Source: Dissulfurirhabdus thermomarina (GTDB lineage: Bacteria > Desulfobacterota > Dissulfuribacteria > Dissulfuribacterales > Dissulfurirhabdaceae). Taken from it: a stretch of 64,000 nucleotides of DNA. Of the stretch, positions 51,747 through 58,550 are shown in pieces; positions within the stretch are counted from its first letter, which is position 1, and every line of letters begins with the position of its first letter. The notes beneath the pieces are model-generated. The model made no database searches and was not told the origin of the DNA. It worked only from the letters and a program-made list of their open reading frames with translations. The translations under genes were made by a program, and so were the position numbers. The DNA is taken from assembly GCF_012979235.1 (NCBI RefSeq), contig NZ_JAATWC010000002.1, positions 62,001 through 126,000 on the forward strand. The letters run 5' to 3'.

Positions 51747-51950
51747 TCAGCCGTCCACCCCGTAGCCGGCCGCCCGAACGGCGCGGGCGATCTCCTCGTC
51801 GGGAACCGCCCCCGGGTTTTCGAAGGTGGCGGTCCCCGAGGCGAGGTCCACCTGGACGTCCGCCAGGCCGGGAAGGGCCTCGAGGGCCTCCCGGACCCGC
51901 ATGACGCAGTGCTGGCAGCTCATTCCCGTGACCTTGATCGTTTGCGGCAT
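51747..51950 (-). CDS. copZ: copper chaperone CopZ-like (HMA domain)
   Basis: 67 residues, a single ferredoxin-like HMA fold with [11 protein letters not shown] (Cys12, Cys15) and the usual ...[14 protein letters not shown] and GYGV ending. It should pass Cu(I) to CopA, whose start is one base past its stop. ATG 51950 has GGAGGAG upstream. Shares a 145-bp divergent promoter region with the rhodanese gene. Confidence 0.93.
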   Translation of the reverse strand: MPQTIKVTGMSCQHCVMRVREALEALPGLADVQVDLASGTATFENPGAVPDEEIARAVRAAGYGVDG

Positions 51951-52010
51951 GGTCGTGTCTCCTCCGGTGCGGTCGGGGTGCCCAGGCGGTCGCGGCCGAG
52001 AGGGCCGGCT

Positions 52011-52047
52011 TTGACCGCCGGGATCCGCCAGTTTAATACTGAAGGCG
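52011..52047 (+). promoter_or_regulatory. candidate promoter with dyad in the copZ-rhodanese gap
   Basis: TTGACC (52011-52016), 17 bases, TAATAC (52034-52039) towards the rhodanese gene. The dyad CAGT-TTAAT-ACTG (52029-52041), extended by CCGC at 52025 and GGCGG at 52043-52047, overlaps the -10 element and could regulate either direction; a MerR- or CsoR-like copper sensor is a possibility. Confidence 0.45.
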
Positions 52048-52095
52048 GTGTTTGCCGACCCCGGCGGTGGGGCGGCGGATCCCGAGGAGGGTTTC

Positions 52096-52956
52096 ATGCG
52101 GTTTCCCCCGTGCGTGCTCGGTGCCTGGATCCTGCTCCTTCCGGCCCTTTCAGCGGCCGGTGCCGGTGAGGGGGCGGTGGGCGCGTTCGACCTGGGGCTT
52201 CTCACCCCGGCGGCGCTTTCGGCCGAAAGGGAGCGCTGGGTCGTCCTGGACGGCCGCTCCCGCCGGGCCTACGAGGCGGGCCACATCCCCGGGGCCCGGC
52301 CCTTCTCCTGGGAGGACCACACCGGCACCGACCCGTCCGGCGTGCCCTACCGGATGTGGCCGCCGGGCCGCATGGCCGGGGCCCTGGCCCGGGTCGGGAT
52401 CGGCCCGGACACCCCGGTGGCGGCCTACGGGGACGCCGGCCGGAGCTGGGGGGGCGAGGCCTGGATCTGCTGGGTGCTGGCCTACCTGGGCCACCGGGGG
52501 CCCATCCGGCTCCTGGCCGGCGGCATCCAGGCATGGCGCCGGGCCGGGCTCCCGCTGGAACGGGGCCCGGCCCCGCCGCCCCGGCCGGGGCCCGGCTACA
52601 CGGTGGCCCTCCGCCCGGACGTGCTGGCCGACCGGGCGGCGGCGGCCCGGGCCGCCCGCGAGGGGCGCCTGGTGGACGTCCGGTCCACGTGGGAGTGGTG
52701 GACGGGCCGGATCCCCGGGGCGGTCCACGTCCCCTGGACGGACTTCCGGGAGGGGGATCCCCCGGTACCGATCTCCGCCGGGCGGTTCCGGGCGGTGCTG
52801 GCCCGGGTGGGGGTTCCGGCCGACGGCCCCGTGGTCTTCTACTGCGCGGGCGGGGTGCGATCCGCCTGGGCCTGGCTCGCGGCGGTGCTCGCGGGCCGCG
52901 CGGGCGCCCGGAACTACGAGGGCGGCATGGCCGAGTGGCGGCAGGCGGCGCGCTAG
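52096..52956 (+). CDS. exported sulfurtransferase with two rhodanese domains
   Basis: 286 residues: signal peptide (about 1-22), then two rhodanese folds. The first (about 30-155) has AAYGDAGRSWGGEA where an active-site Cys should stand, so it is catalytically dead. The second (about 165-286) has VFYCAGGVRSAW with Cys250, the persulfide-forming residue. This is the usual asymmetry of thiosulfate:cyanide/mercaptopyruvate sulfurtransferases. It would move sulfane sulfur in the periplasm. Start ATG 52096 with GAGGAGGG upstream. The VTT gene follows after 1 base. Confidence 0.88.
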   Translation: MRFPPCVLGAWILLLPALSAAGAGEGAVGAFDLGLLTPAALSAERERWVVLDGRSRRAYEAGHIPGARPFSWEDHTGTDPSGVPYRMWPPGRMAGALARVGIGPDTPVAAYGDAGRSWGGEAWICWVLAYLGHRGPIRLLAGGIQAWRRAGLPLERGPAPPPRPGPGYTVALRPDVLADRAAAARAAREGRLVDVRSTWEWWTGRIPGAVHVPWTDFREGDPPVPISAGRFRAVLARVGVPADGPVVFYCAGGVRSAWAWLAAVLAGRAGARNYEGGMAEWRQAAR

Positions 52957-52957
52957 C

Positions 52958-53542
52958 ATGGACGTCCCGGCGGCGGCCTGGCTCCTGCTCCTTGCCGCGG
53001 CCGAGCTCGCCGCGGCCCTCCGGGGTCTCGCCGCCTGGCCCCTGGCCCTGGCGGCGGGGGCCCTCCTCGGGCCGGCGGCCGGTTCCGCCGCCGCGGCGGC
53101 CGGGGCCGTGGGCGGTGCCGCCGCGGCCTTCGGCCGGGCCCGCCGCCTGGGGCCCGCCCGGGTCGCCCGGCGGGTCGGCGCCGGGCGCCTTTCGGCCCTG
53201 GAGCGGGAGGTGGCCCGGTCCGGGTGGCGGGCGGTCCTCCTGGCGCGCCTCCATCCCTTCCTCCCGGCCCACCGGTTGGGCCTGGCCTTCGGCGCTACGC
53301 GGGTGGGGTGGAGGGCGTACCTGGCCGGGTCCGCGCTCGGATGCCTCCTTCCCTGCACGGCGCTGGCCGTTTCCGGCAGCGCCCTCCCGGGGCTCGCGGC
53401 CGGCCGGCCGAGCCCTTCCGCCTGGGTCGGGTCGGCGCTCCTCGCCCTATGGCTGCTGGTGCCGGCCGCCAGGAAGGCCGCCGCCGGACGGTCGGGATTT
53501 TTGATAGACGAAACCGATAGATCATCCTTATCCGAGCGATAA
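52958..53542 (+). CDS. VTT/TVP38-type (DedA-superfamily) membrane protein
   Basis: 194 residues, very Ala/Leu/Gly-rich with several hydrophobic stretches. WRAVLLARLHPFLPAHRLGLAFGATRVGWRAYLAGSALG-type block (about 88-128; divided here) has the VTT hallmark R-x3-P and a following G-x3-G region (LARLHPFLPAHRLG). Family members are lipid scramblases or transport-related; this copy's function is unknown. It begins 1 base after the rhodanese stop. Confidence 0.7.
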   Translation: MDVPAAAWLLLLAAAELAAALRGLAAWPLALAAGALLGPAAGSAAAAAGAVGGAAAAFGRARRLGPARVARRVGAGRLSALEREVARSGWRAVLLARLHPFLPAHRLGLAFGATRVGWRAYLAGSALGCLLPCTALAVSGSALPGLAAGRPSPSAWVGSALLALWLLVPAARKAAAGRSGFLIDETDRSSLSER

Positions 53543-53737
53543 TTACCATTCGACATCCCGGCGGCCCCGGGCTAGGTTCGAACCAGGAACGGAGGGCGTC
53601 CCTCCCCCCTTGGTGCGGTGCGCGAGCGGTTCGGTCCGCGCCGGCCCTCCGGTTCCCTCCAACCCACCCCGGGGTCCCGCGGCGGCGCGGGGCCCCGGTC
53701 TTCCACGGCGAGGAGTCACCCCAAGGAGTCATCGAAG

Positions 53738-55012
53738 ATGGGCGGCGACTACGACGAGATGTGGCGCGGGCTCGGCCTGGACCTTCCCGCCCACGAACGG
53801 CTCCTCGAGCTCCTCGGCGGCTATTACCGGGAGGTCTACCTCTCCCAGGCCGACCGGCCCCGGGCCATGGCCTACCTGGACGCCGTCATGGCGGACATCC
53901 ACGGCGGGCGGGTCCGGGAGCTCCAGGCGGCCCGGGCCGAGGGCCGGAAGGTGGTGGGCACCTTCTGCGTCTTCGTGCCCGAGGAACTGGTTCTGGCCGC
54001 GGGCGCGGCGTGCGTGGGCCTGTGCGCGGGGGCGGAGGTCGGCTTCGCGGAGGCCGAGCGGCTTCTCCCCCGCAACACCTGCCCCCTGGTGAAGTCCTTC
54101 TTCGGCTTCCGCCTCGCCCGGCTCTGCCCGTTCATGGCCGCCTGCGATCTCCTGGTGGGGGAGACCACGTGCGACGGCAAGAAGAAGGCCTACGAGCTGC
54201 TGGCCGACCTCGCCCCCACCTACGTCATGGAGGTCCCCCAGGCGAAGCGCTCCGCCGACCGGGCCCTCTTCCGGGAGGAAGTCCGGCGCCTGGCGGAGGC
54301 CCTCGAGGCCCTCACCGGCCGCCGCATCACCGCCGAGGGGCTCGCCCGGGCCGTCCGCCTCGTCAATCGGCGCCGCCGGGCGCTCCAGCGGCTGGCCCGG
54401 CTCCGGGGCGCCGACCCGGCCCCCATCAGCGGCCGCGACGCCCTCCTGGTGAACCAGGTGGCCTTCTACGACGACCCGGAGCGCTTCACCGGCGCGGTGG
54501 AGGCCCTCTGCGACGAGCTTGAGGCACGGGTGGCCGCCGGGCGGGGCGTGGCACCGGCCGGGACGCCGCGCCTCCTGGTGGCCGGGGCCCCCATGGCCGT
54601 CCCCAACTGGAAGGTGCCCCACGTGGTGGAGGGGGCCGGCGCCGTGATCGTGGGGGAGGAGAGCTGCATCGGGGAGCGCCACACCCGGGACCTCGTGGAC
54701 GAGGCCGCCGCGGACCTCGATGCCCTCCTCGACGCCCTGGTGGACCGCTACCTGCGGATCGACTGCGCCTGCTTCACCCCCAACGACGACCGCCTGGACC
54801 ACGTGGTGGAGATGGTCCGCCGGACCCGCGCCGACGGGGTCGTCCACTTCGCCCTCCAGTTCTGCCAGCCCTACGCCATCGAGGCCGCGCGGGTCCGGGA
54901 CCGGCTCGACCGGGAAGGGATTCCCATGCTGCGGATCGAGACGGACTACTCCATGGAGGACGTGGACGCCCTGGCGACCCGGATCGAGGCCTTCGTCGAG
55001 ACCCTGGGGTGA
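53738..55012 (+). CDS. 2-hydroxyacyl-CoA-dehydratase-family, double-cubane-cluster-type reductase
   Basis: 424 residues, one chain of the HgdB/BadE-like fold. Conserved Cys: Cys77 (GTFCVFVPEE), Cys92, Cys96, Cys115 (NTCPLVKSFFGF), Cys130, Cys136 and Cys145 (GETTCDGKKK), plus later EESCIGERH and IDCACF. The single-subunit form followed directly by an activase matches the double-cubane [8Fe-9S] cluster proteins known from Carboxydothermus. Members do low-potential ATP-dependent electron delivery; the natural substrate is unknown. Its stop overlaps the start of the activase (TGATG). The upstream gap 53543-53737 has no clear promoter. Confidence 0.85.
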   Translation: MGGDYDEMWRGLGLDLPAHERLLELLGGYYREVYLSQADRPRAMAYLDAVMADIHGGRVRELQAARAEGRKVVGTFCVFVPEELVLAAGAACVGLCAGAEVGFAEAERLLPRNTCPLVKSFFGFRLARLCPFMAACDLLVGETTCDGKKKAYELLADLAPTYVMEVPQAKRSADRALFREEVRRLAEALEALTGRRITAEGLARAVRLVNRRRRALQRLARLRGADPAPISGRDALLVNQVAFYDDPERFTGAVEALCDELEARVAAGRGVAPAGTPRLLVAGAPMAVPNWKVPHVVEGAGAVIVGEESCIGERHTRDLVDEAAADLDALLDALVDRYLRIDCACFTPNDDRLDHVVEMVRRTRADGVVHFALQFCQPYAIEAARVRDRLDREGIPMLRIETDYSMEDVDALATRIEAFVETLG

Positions 55013-55860
55013 TGGGGCGGCGGGGCGTGGACGCCGTGGGCATCGACGTGGGCTCCCGCACCGTGGAGGTGGTGGCGGTGGCGGCGGGGGCGGTCCGCGT
55101 CCGCCGCCGGGCGGAGACCGCCTTCGATTACCTGGACCAGGTGCGGCGGATGCTTTCGGACCTCGACTTCCGGTCGGCCCTGGCCACGGGGTACGGCCGG
55201 CACCTGGTGGCCAAGGAACTCGGCATCGGCGCCGTCACCGAGATCCGGGCCCACGCCGCGGGCGCGGCCGTCCTGCGGCCCGGGGCCCGGGCGGTGCTCG
55301 ACATCGGCGGCCAGGACACCAAGGCCATGACCCTCGGGCCCGGGGGGCGGGTGCTCCGGTTCGAGATGAACGACCGCTGCGCCGCCGGGACGGGCCGGTT
55401 CTTCGAGGTGACGGCCCAGTCCCTCGGCTGCCCGCTGGAAGACTTCGGGGCGCTCGCCCTCTCCGGGGCCGATACCGTGGCCATCAGCAGCATGTGCACC
55501 GTCTTCGCCGAGACCGAGGTGGTGGCCCTCCGGAGCCGAGGCGTGCCCGCGGCGGACGTGGCCCGCGCCCTGGTGGCCTCGGTGGCGGGGCGGGCGGCGG
55601 CCATGCTCCGGCGCGTGGGGGCGGCGGGGGAGGTGGTCTTCACCGGCGGGGTGGCCCGGAACCGCGCCATGGCGGAGGTGCTTGCCGGGGTCGCGGGGCT
55701 CCCGGTCTGGGTGCCCCCCGAGCCGGACTTCACCGGCGCCCTCGGGGCGGCGCTGCTGGCCGCGCGGCCCCGTCCCGGGAAGGTGGACCCGGTCCCGCCC
55801 CGGGATGAAGCGGCCCGGAACGGGCCGCCGGGCACACGGTGCGGCGAACCCGGGGGATGA
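55012..55860 (+). CDS. BcrAD/BadFG-type ATPase activase (archerase)
   Basis: 282 residues, ASKHA fold. N-terminal VGIDVGSRTVEVVAV, the phosphate 2 loop DIGGQDTKAM (about 98-107), cluster-binding Cys in NDRCAAGTGRFFE and in SSMCTVFAETEV, the two ligands each monomer contributes to the homodimer's shared [4Fe-4S], and FTGGVARN near 210. It hydrolyses ATP to push an electron into the adjoining reductase. The start ATG 55012 overlaps the upstream stop; GTG 55009 is the alternative. Confidence 0.93.
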   Translation: MGRRGVDAVGIDVGSRTVEVVAVAAGAVRVRRRAETAFDYLDQVRRMLSDLDFRSALATGYGRHLVAKELGIGAVTEIRAHAAGAAVLRPGARAVLDIGGQDTKAMTLGPGGRVLRFEMNDRCAAGTGRFFEVTAQSLGCPLEDFGALALSGADTVAISSMCTVFAETEVVALRSRGVPAADVARALVASVAGRAAAMLRRVGAAGEVVFTGGVARNRAMAEVLAGVAGLPVWVPPEPDFTGALGAALLAARPRPGKVDPVPPRDEAARNGPPGTRCGEPGG

Positions 55861-55881
55861 GGCCGGCCGGGGCGGCCCCCG

Positions 55882-56781
55882 TCATCCCTCCCGCCGACGG
55901 AGGAGGAAGTCGTAGAAGGCCTCGGCCACCGGGGAGAGGGTGCGCTTGCGGTGGCGTACCAGGAAAAACCGCCGCCGGAGATCGACGCCGTCGATCTCCC
56001 GGATCGCGAGGAGGCCGTTTCGGACGTCGTCCTCCACGGCCCGCCGCGAGACCACGGCGCAGCCCAGCCCCGCCTTGACCGCCTGGCGGACCGCCTCGGT
56101 GCTGCCGAGCTCGGCCACCACCTCCAGCCGGCGGATGACGTCGCCGGCCTGTTCCAGGGCCCGCTCGGCGGCGATCCGGGTGCCGGAGCCCCGCTCCCGG
56201 GTGACCACGGGGAACCGCGCAAGATCGTCCGGGGTGACCCGGGGGGCATCGGCCAGGGGGTGGTCCGGCGGCACCACCAGGACGAGGCGGTCCTCGAGGA
56301 AGGACTCGTAGTGGAGTTCCGACCGGTTCAGCCGGGCCCCCACCACGCCCAGCTCCAGGTCCCCCTCGGCCACCGCGGCGGTGATGGACCGGGTGTCGCC
56401 CACGGTGAGGCTGATGCCCACCTTGGGCCGGGTGCGCCGGAAGGCCCCGATCAGCCCGGGAAGGATGTACTGGCCGGGGATGTTGCTGCCGCCGATCTCG
56501 AGCGTGCCCTTCTCCTGGCCCGCGAAGAGGGCCATCTCCCGTTCCGCCTGGCCCTGGAGGCGCCAGATCTGCCGGGCATAGGGGTAGAAGAGGGCGCCGG
56601 CCTTGGTGGGGGTGACCTCGCGGCCGGACCGGTCGAAGAGGCGGGCGCCGAGGTGGTCCTCCAGGGCGGCGATGTGGCCGCTCACCGTGGGCTGGGTGAG
56701 ATGGACCGCCTCGGCCGCGCGGCTGAAGCTCCTGAGGCGCCAGACGGCGAGGAAGACCTGGACCTGGCGCATCTCGATCAC
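55882..56781 (-). CDS. LysR-family regulator, selenium-metabolism-associated type
   Basis: 299 residues. Winged HTH at 5-64 (FLAVWRLRSFSRAAEAVHLTQPTVSGHIAALE, here cited in halves: SFSRAAEAVHLTQPTVSGH) and a substrate-binding domain beginning LEIGGSNIPGQYILPGLIGAF. This closely resembles the LysR subfamily I know as associated with selenium metabolism and CysB/CbbR-like regulators, but the ligand is unknown. GTG 56781 overlaps the glgA stop and has GGAGG 5 bases upstream; ATG 56772 is the alternative. It converges with the activase gene, 21 bases away, so it likely controls the reductase pair. Confidence 0.87.
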   Translation of the reverse strand: MIEMRQVQVFLAVWRLRSFSRAAEAVHLTQPTVSGHIAALEDHLGARLFDRSGREVTPTKAGALFYPYARQIWRLQGQAEREMALFAGQEKGTLEIGGSNIPGQYILPGLIGAFRRTRPKVGISLTVGDTRSITAAVAEGDLELGVVGARLNRSELHYESFLEDRLVLVVPPDHPLADAPRVTPDDLARFPVVTRERGSGTRIAAERALEQAGDVIRRLEVVAELGSTEAVRQAVKAGLGCAVVSRRAVEDDVRNGLLAIREIDGVDLRRRFFLVRHRKRTLSPVAEAFYDFLLRRREG

Positions 56782-58430
56782 GGCCGCCTCCGCCTCCGCA
56801 CCGGGCCGCTCCCGCCGGCCACGGCCCGCAGGGCCTGCCGGTAGAGGTCGAGGTAACGGCCGCGGACCCGTTCCCAGGTGAAGTGCTCGCGGATGTGCCG
56901 GACGGCGTCCCGGCGCATCCGGTCGAGGACCTGCGGCCGCTGCCGGTGGTCCCGGAGCGCCCGGACCACGGCGGCCTTGAGGGCCGCCGGGGTGTTGGGC
57001 GCGTAGCCGTAACCGTTGAAGCCGTCCCGGACCTTGACGAGCCCGCCCGTCAGGTGCACTACCGGGAGGTTCCCCATGAGCTGGGCCATGAAGTCGGTGA
57101 GGCCGCAGGGCTCGTACCTGGAGGGGATGAGAAAGAAGTCCCCGGCGGCGTAGACCTTGAGGGCGAGGGCCGGGTCGTGGCCGAGCAGCAGGAGGAAGCG
57201 CCCCGCGTGCTCCGGCCGTTCCGCCAGCCTGGCCAGCCGCTCCTCCACGGCCCGTTCGCCGGCGCCCAGGATCAGCACCCCGAAGTCCGGTTCCTCGACC
57301 AGGAGGTCTTCCAGGGCCTCGGCCAGGATGTCCATCCCCTTCTGTTCGGAGAGCCGGGTGACGGCGGTGAGGAGCGGGACGTCCGCCGCGGTGTCCAGGG
57401 AACCGATGGCCGCGGCCCGGCCGGTCCGCCCGGCGGCGAGGTCGGCCAGCAACCGCCGCCGGCAGGCGGCCTTTCCGGCCAGGTCCCCGGTGGCGGGATC
57501 GAAGGGGGCCGCCAGCCCCAGGCGCCGGTGGCGGCGCGGATCGAAGGCGTCGGGGTTGATCCCGTTGGTGATGCCCTCGAGCCGGACGCCCCGGTCGCGC
57601 AGGGCGTGACCCAGCCAGCCGGTGAGGGCGTCCAGCTCCGTCTCCTGGAGTTCCCGGGCGTAGTTCTCGCTCACGGTGTTCATCGGGGCATAGGCGGCCC
57701 CGGCGAGGAAGGGATCGAAGGCCCCGTTGAGGAGCGAACCGGTGATCACCCGCCAGGGGAGGCCCGTGTTGGCCCGGGCGAAGGGGAGGTCCTGGATCTC
57801 CTGGTGGTAGCCGATGCCCGCGTTGTGGAGGGTGACGAGGGCCGCGCTCCGGCGGAAGAAGACCCGGAACCCCTCGAGCTCGCGCATGAGGGCGGGGAGC
57901 GTCGCCGTGTGGCCGTCGTGGCAGTGAAAGACCTCCGGCGCCCGCCCCCGGGCCACGGCCAGGGCCAGGGCGGCCTTCTGGTGGAGGACGTTCATGGCGA
58001 AGTAGTCGTAGTGACCGGCACCCCGCCGGTGGGTGGGGTCGGCGGCCTCCTCCTCGGCGGTGTAGGCGTAGACGCCGTGTTTTTCTGCGAACCTGTCCGC
58101 CTCCACCAGGACGATCTCCACGCCCCTTCGGCGCAGGGCGTGGAACGCCACCCGCTCCCGGCGTTCCTCGTGGGTGTAGTTCATGTCGATGTCGAAGCCG
58201 AGGTCCAGGGGGCGGAAGCCGAGGTCCGCCGCCGGCACGAACCCGTACCGGGGGAGCACCACGGTGACCCGGACCCCGGCGCGGGCCAGGGCCTCGGCGA
58301 GGTCACAGGTGACGTCCTGGACGCCGCCGGCGCCGGCGATCCCACGGTATTCCCGGGAGAGGAACCAGACCCGGAGCGGGCGGGCGGCCTTCGATGGGCC
58401 GGAGGTGGCGGGGCGGGGGGAGGTCTTCAT
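56778..58430 (-). CDS. glgA: glycogen/starch synthase (GT5), GlgA
   Basis: 550 residues. GT-B fold: EVFHCHDGHTATLP, LVTLHNAGIGYHQE, TVSENYARELQ, EGITNGINPDAFDP, VTRLSEQKGMDIL, SRYEPCGLTDFMAQLMGNLPVV (cited in halves: SRYEPCGLTDFM). All are GlgA-type. It extends alpha-1,4-glucan from ADP- or UDP-glucose. The N-terminal Lys-T-G-G-L substrate loop of E. coli GlgA is replaced by AGAGGVQDV (about 33-41), with no Lys at that place, which is typical of a GlgA-like subgroup and may change substrate. A LysR gene overlaps its stop. Upstream are two CGTATCG repeats (58438 and 58448) with a 10-base period. Confidence 0.88.
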   Translation of the reverse strand: MKTSPRPATSGPSKAARPLRVWFLSREYRGIAGAGGVQDVTCDLAEALARAGVRVTVVLPRYGFVPAADLGFRPLDLGFDIDMNYTHEERRERVAFHALRRRGVEIVLVEADRFAEKHGVYAYTAEEEAADPTHRRGAGHYDYFAMNVLHQKAALALAVARGRAPEVFHCHDGHTATLPALMRELEGFRVFFRRSAALVTLHNAGIGYHQEIQDLPFARANTGLPWRVITGSLLNGAFDPFLAGAAYAPMNTVSENYARELQETELDALTGWLGHALRDRGVRLEGITNGINPDAFDPRRHRRLGLAAPFDPATGDLAGKAACRRRLLADLAAGRTGRAAAIGSLDTAADVPLLTAVTRLSEQKGMDILAEALEDLLVEEPDFGVLILGAGERAVEERLARLAERPEHAGRFLLLLGHDPALALKVYAAGDFFLIPSRYEPCGLTDFMAQLMGNLPVVHLTGGLVKVRDGFNGYGYAPNTPAALKAAVVRALRDHRQRPQVLDRMRRDAVRHIREHFTWERVRGRYLDLYRQALRAVAGGSGPVRRRRRP

Positions 58431-58437
58431 CAGCGCT

Positions 58438-58454
58438 CGTATCGTTTCGTATCG
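58438..58454. repeat. tandem CGTATCG repeat upstream of glgA
   Basis: CGTATCG occurs at 58438-58444 and 58448-58454, exactly 10 bases apart, one helical turn, just before the glgA start (58430). It could be a two-site operator on the same face of the DNA. Confidence 0.35.
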
Positions 58455-58485
58455 ACTAGGCCGATGACAACAGAGGCGGCGCCAC

Positions 58486-58514
58486 TTGTCAAGCAGCGGT
58501 GGGGCCTATATGCT
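58486..58514 (+). promoter_or_regulatory. candidate sigma-70 promoter for the cysK-cysS fusion
   Basis: TTGTCA (58486-58491), 17 bases, TATGCT (58509-58514); transcription would begin about 35 bases before ATG 58551. Confidence 0.55.
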
Positions 58515-58550
58515 GGCCCCGTCTCGAAGTCGGGGCCGGAGCCGGAGAAG

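Noticed and set aside
53571-53590. GGTTCGAACC, the core of a tRNA T-arm
   Set aside because: No acceptor stem, D-arm or anticodon arm can be folded around it; it is a short palindrome in an intergenic gap.
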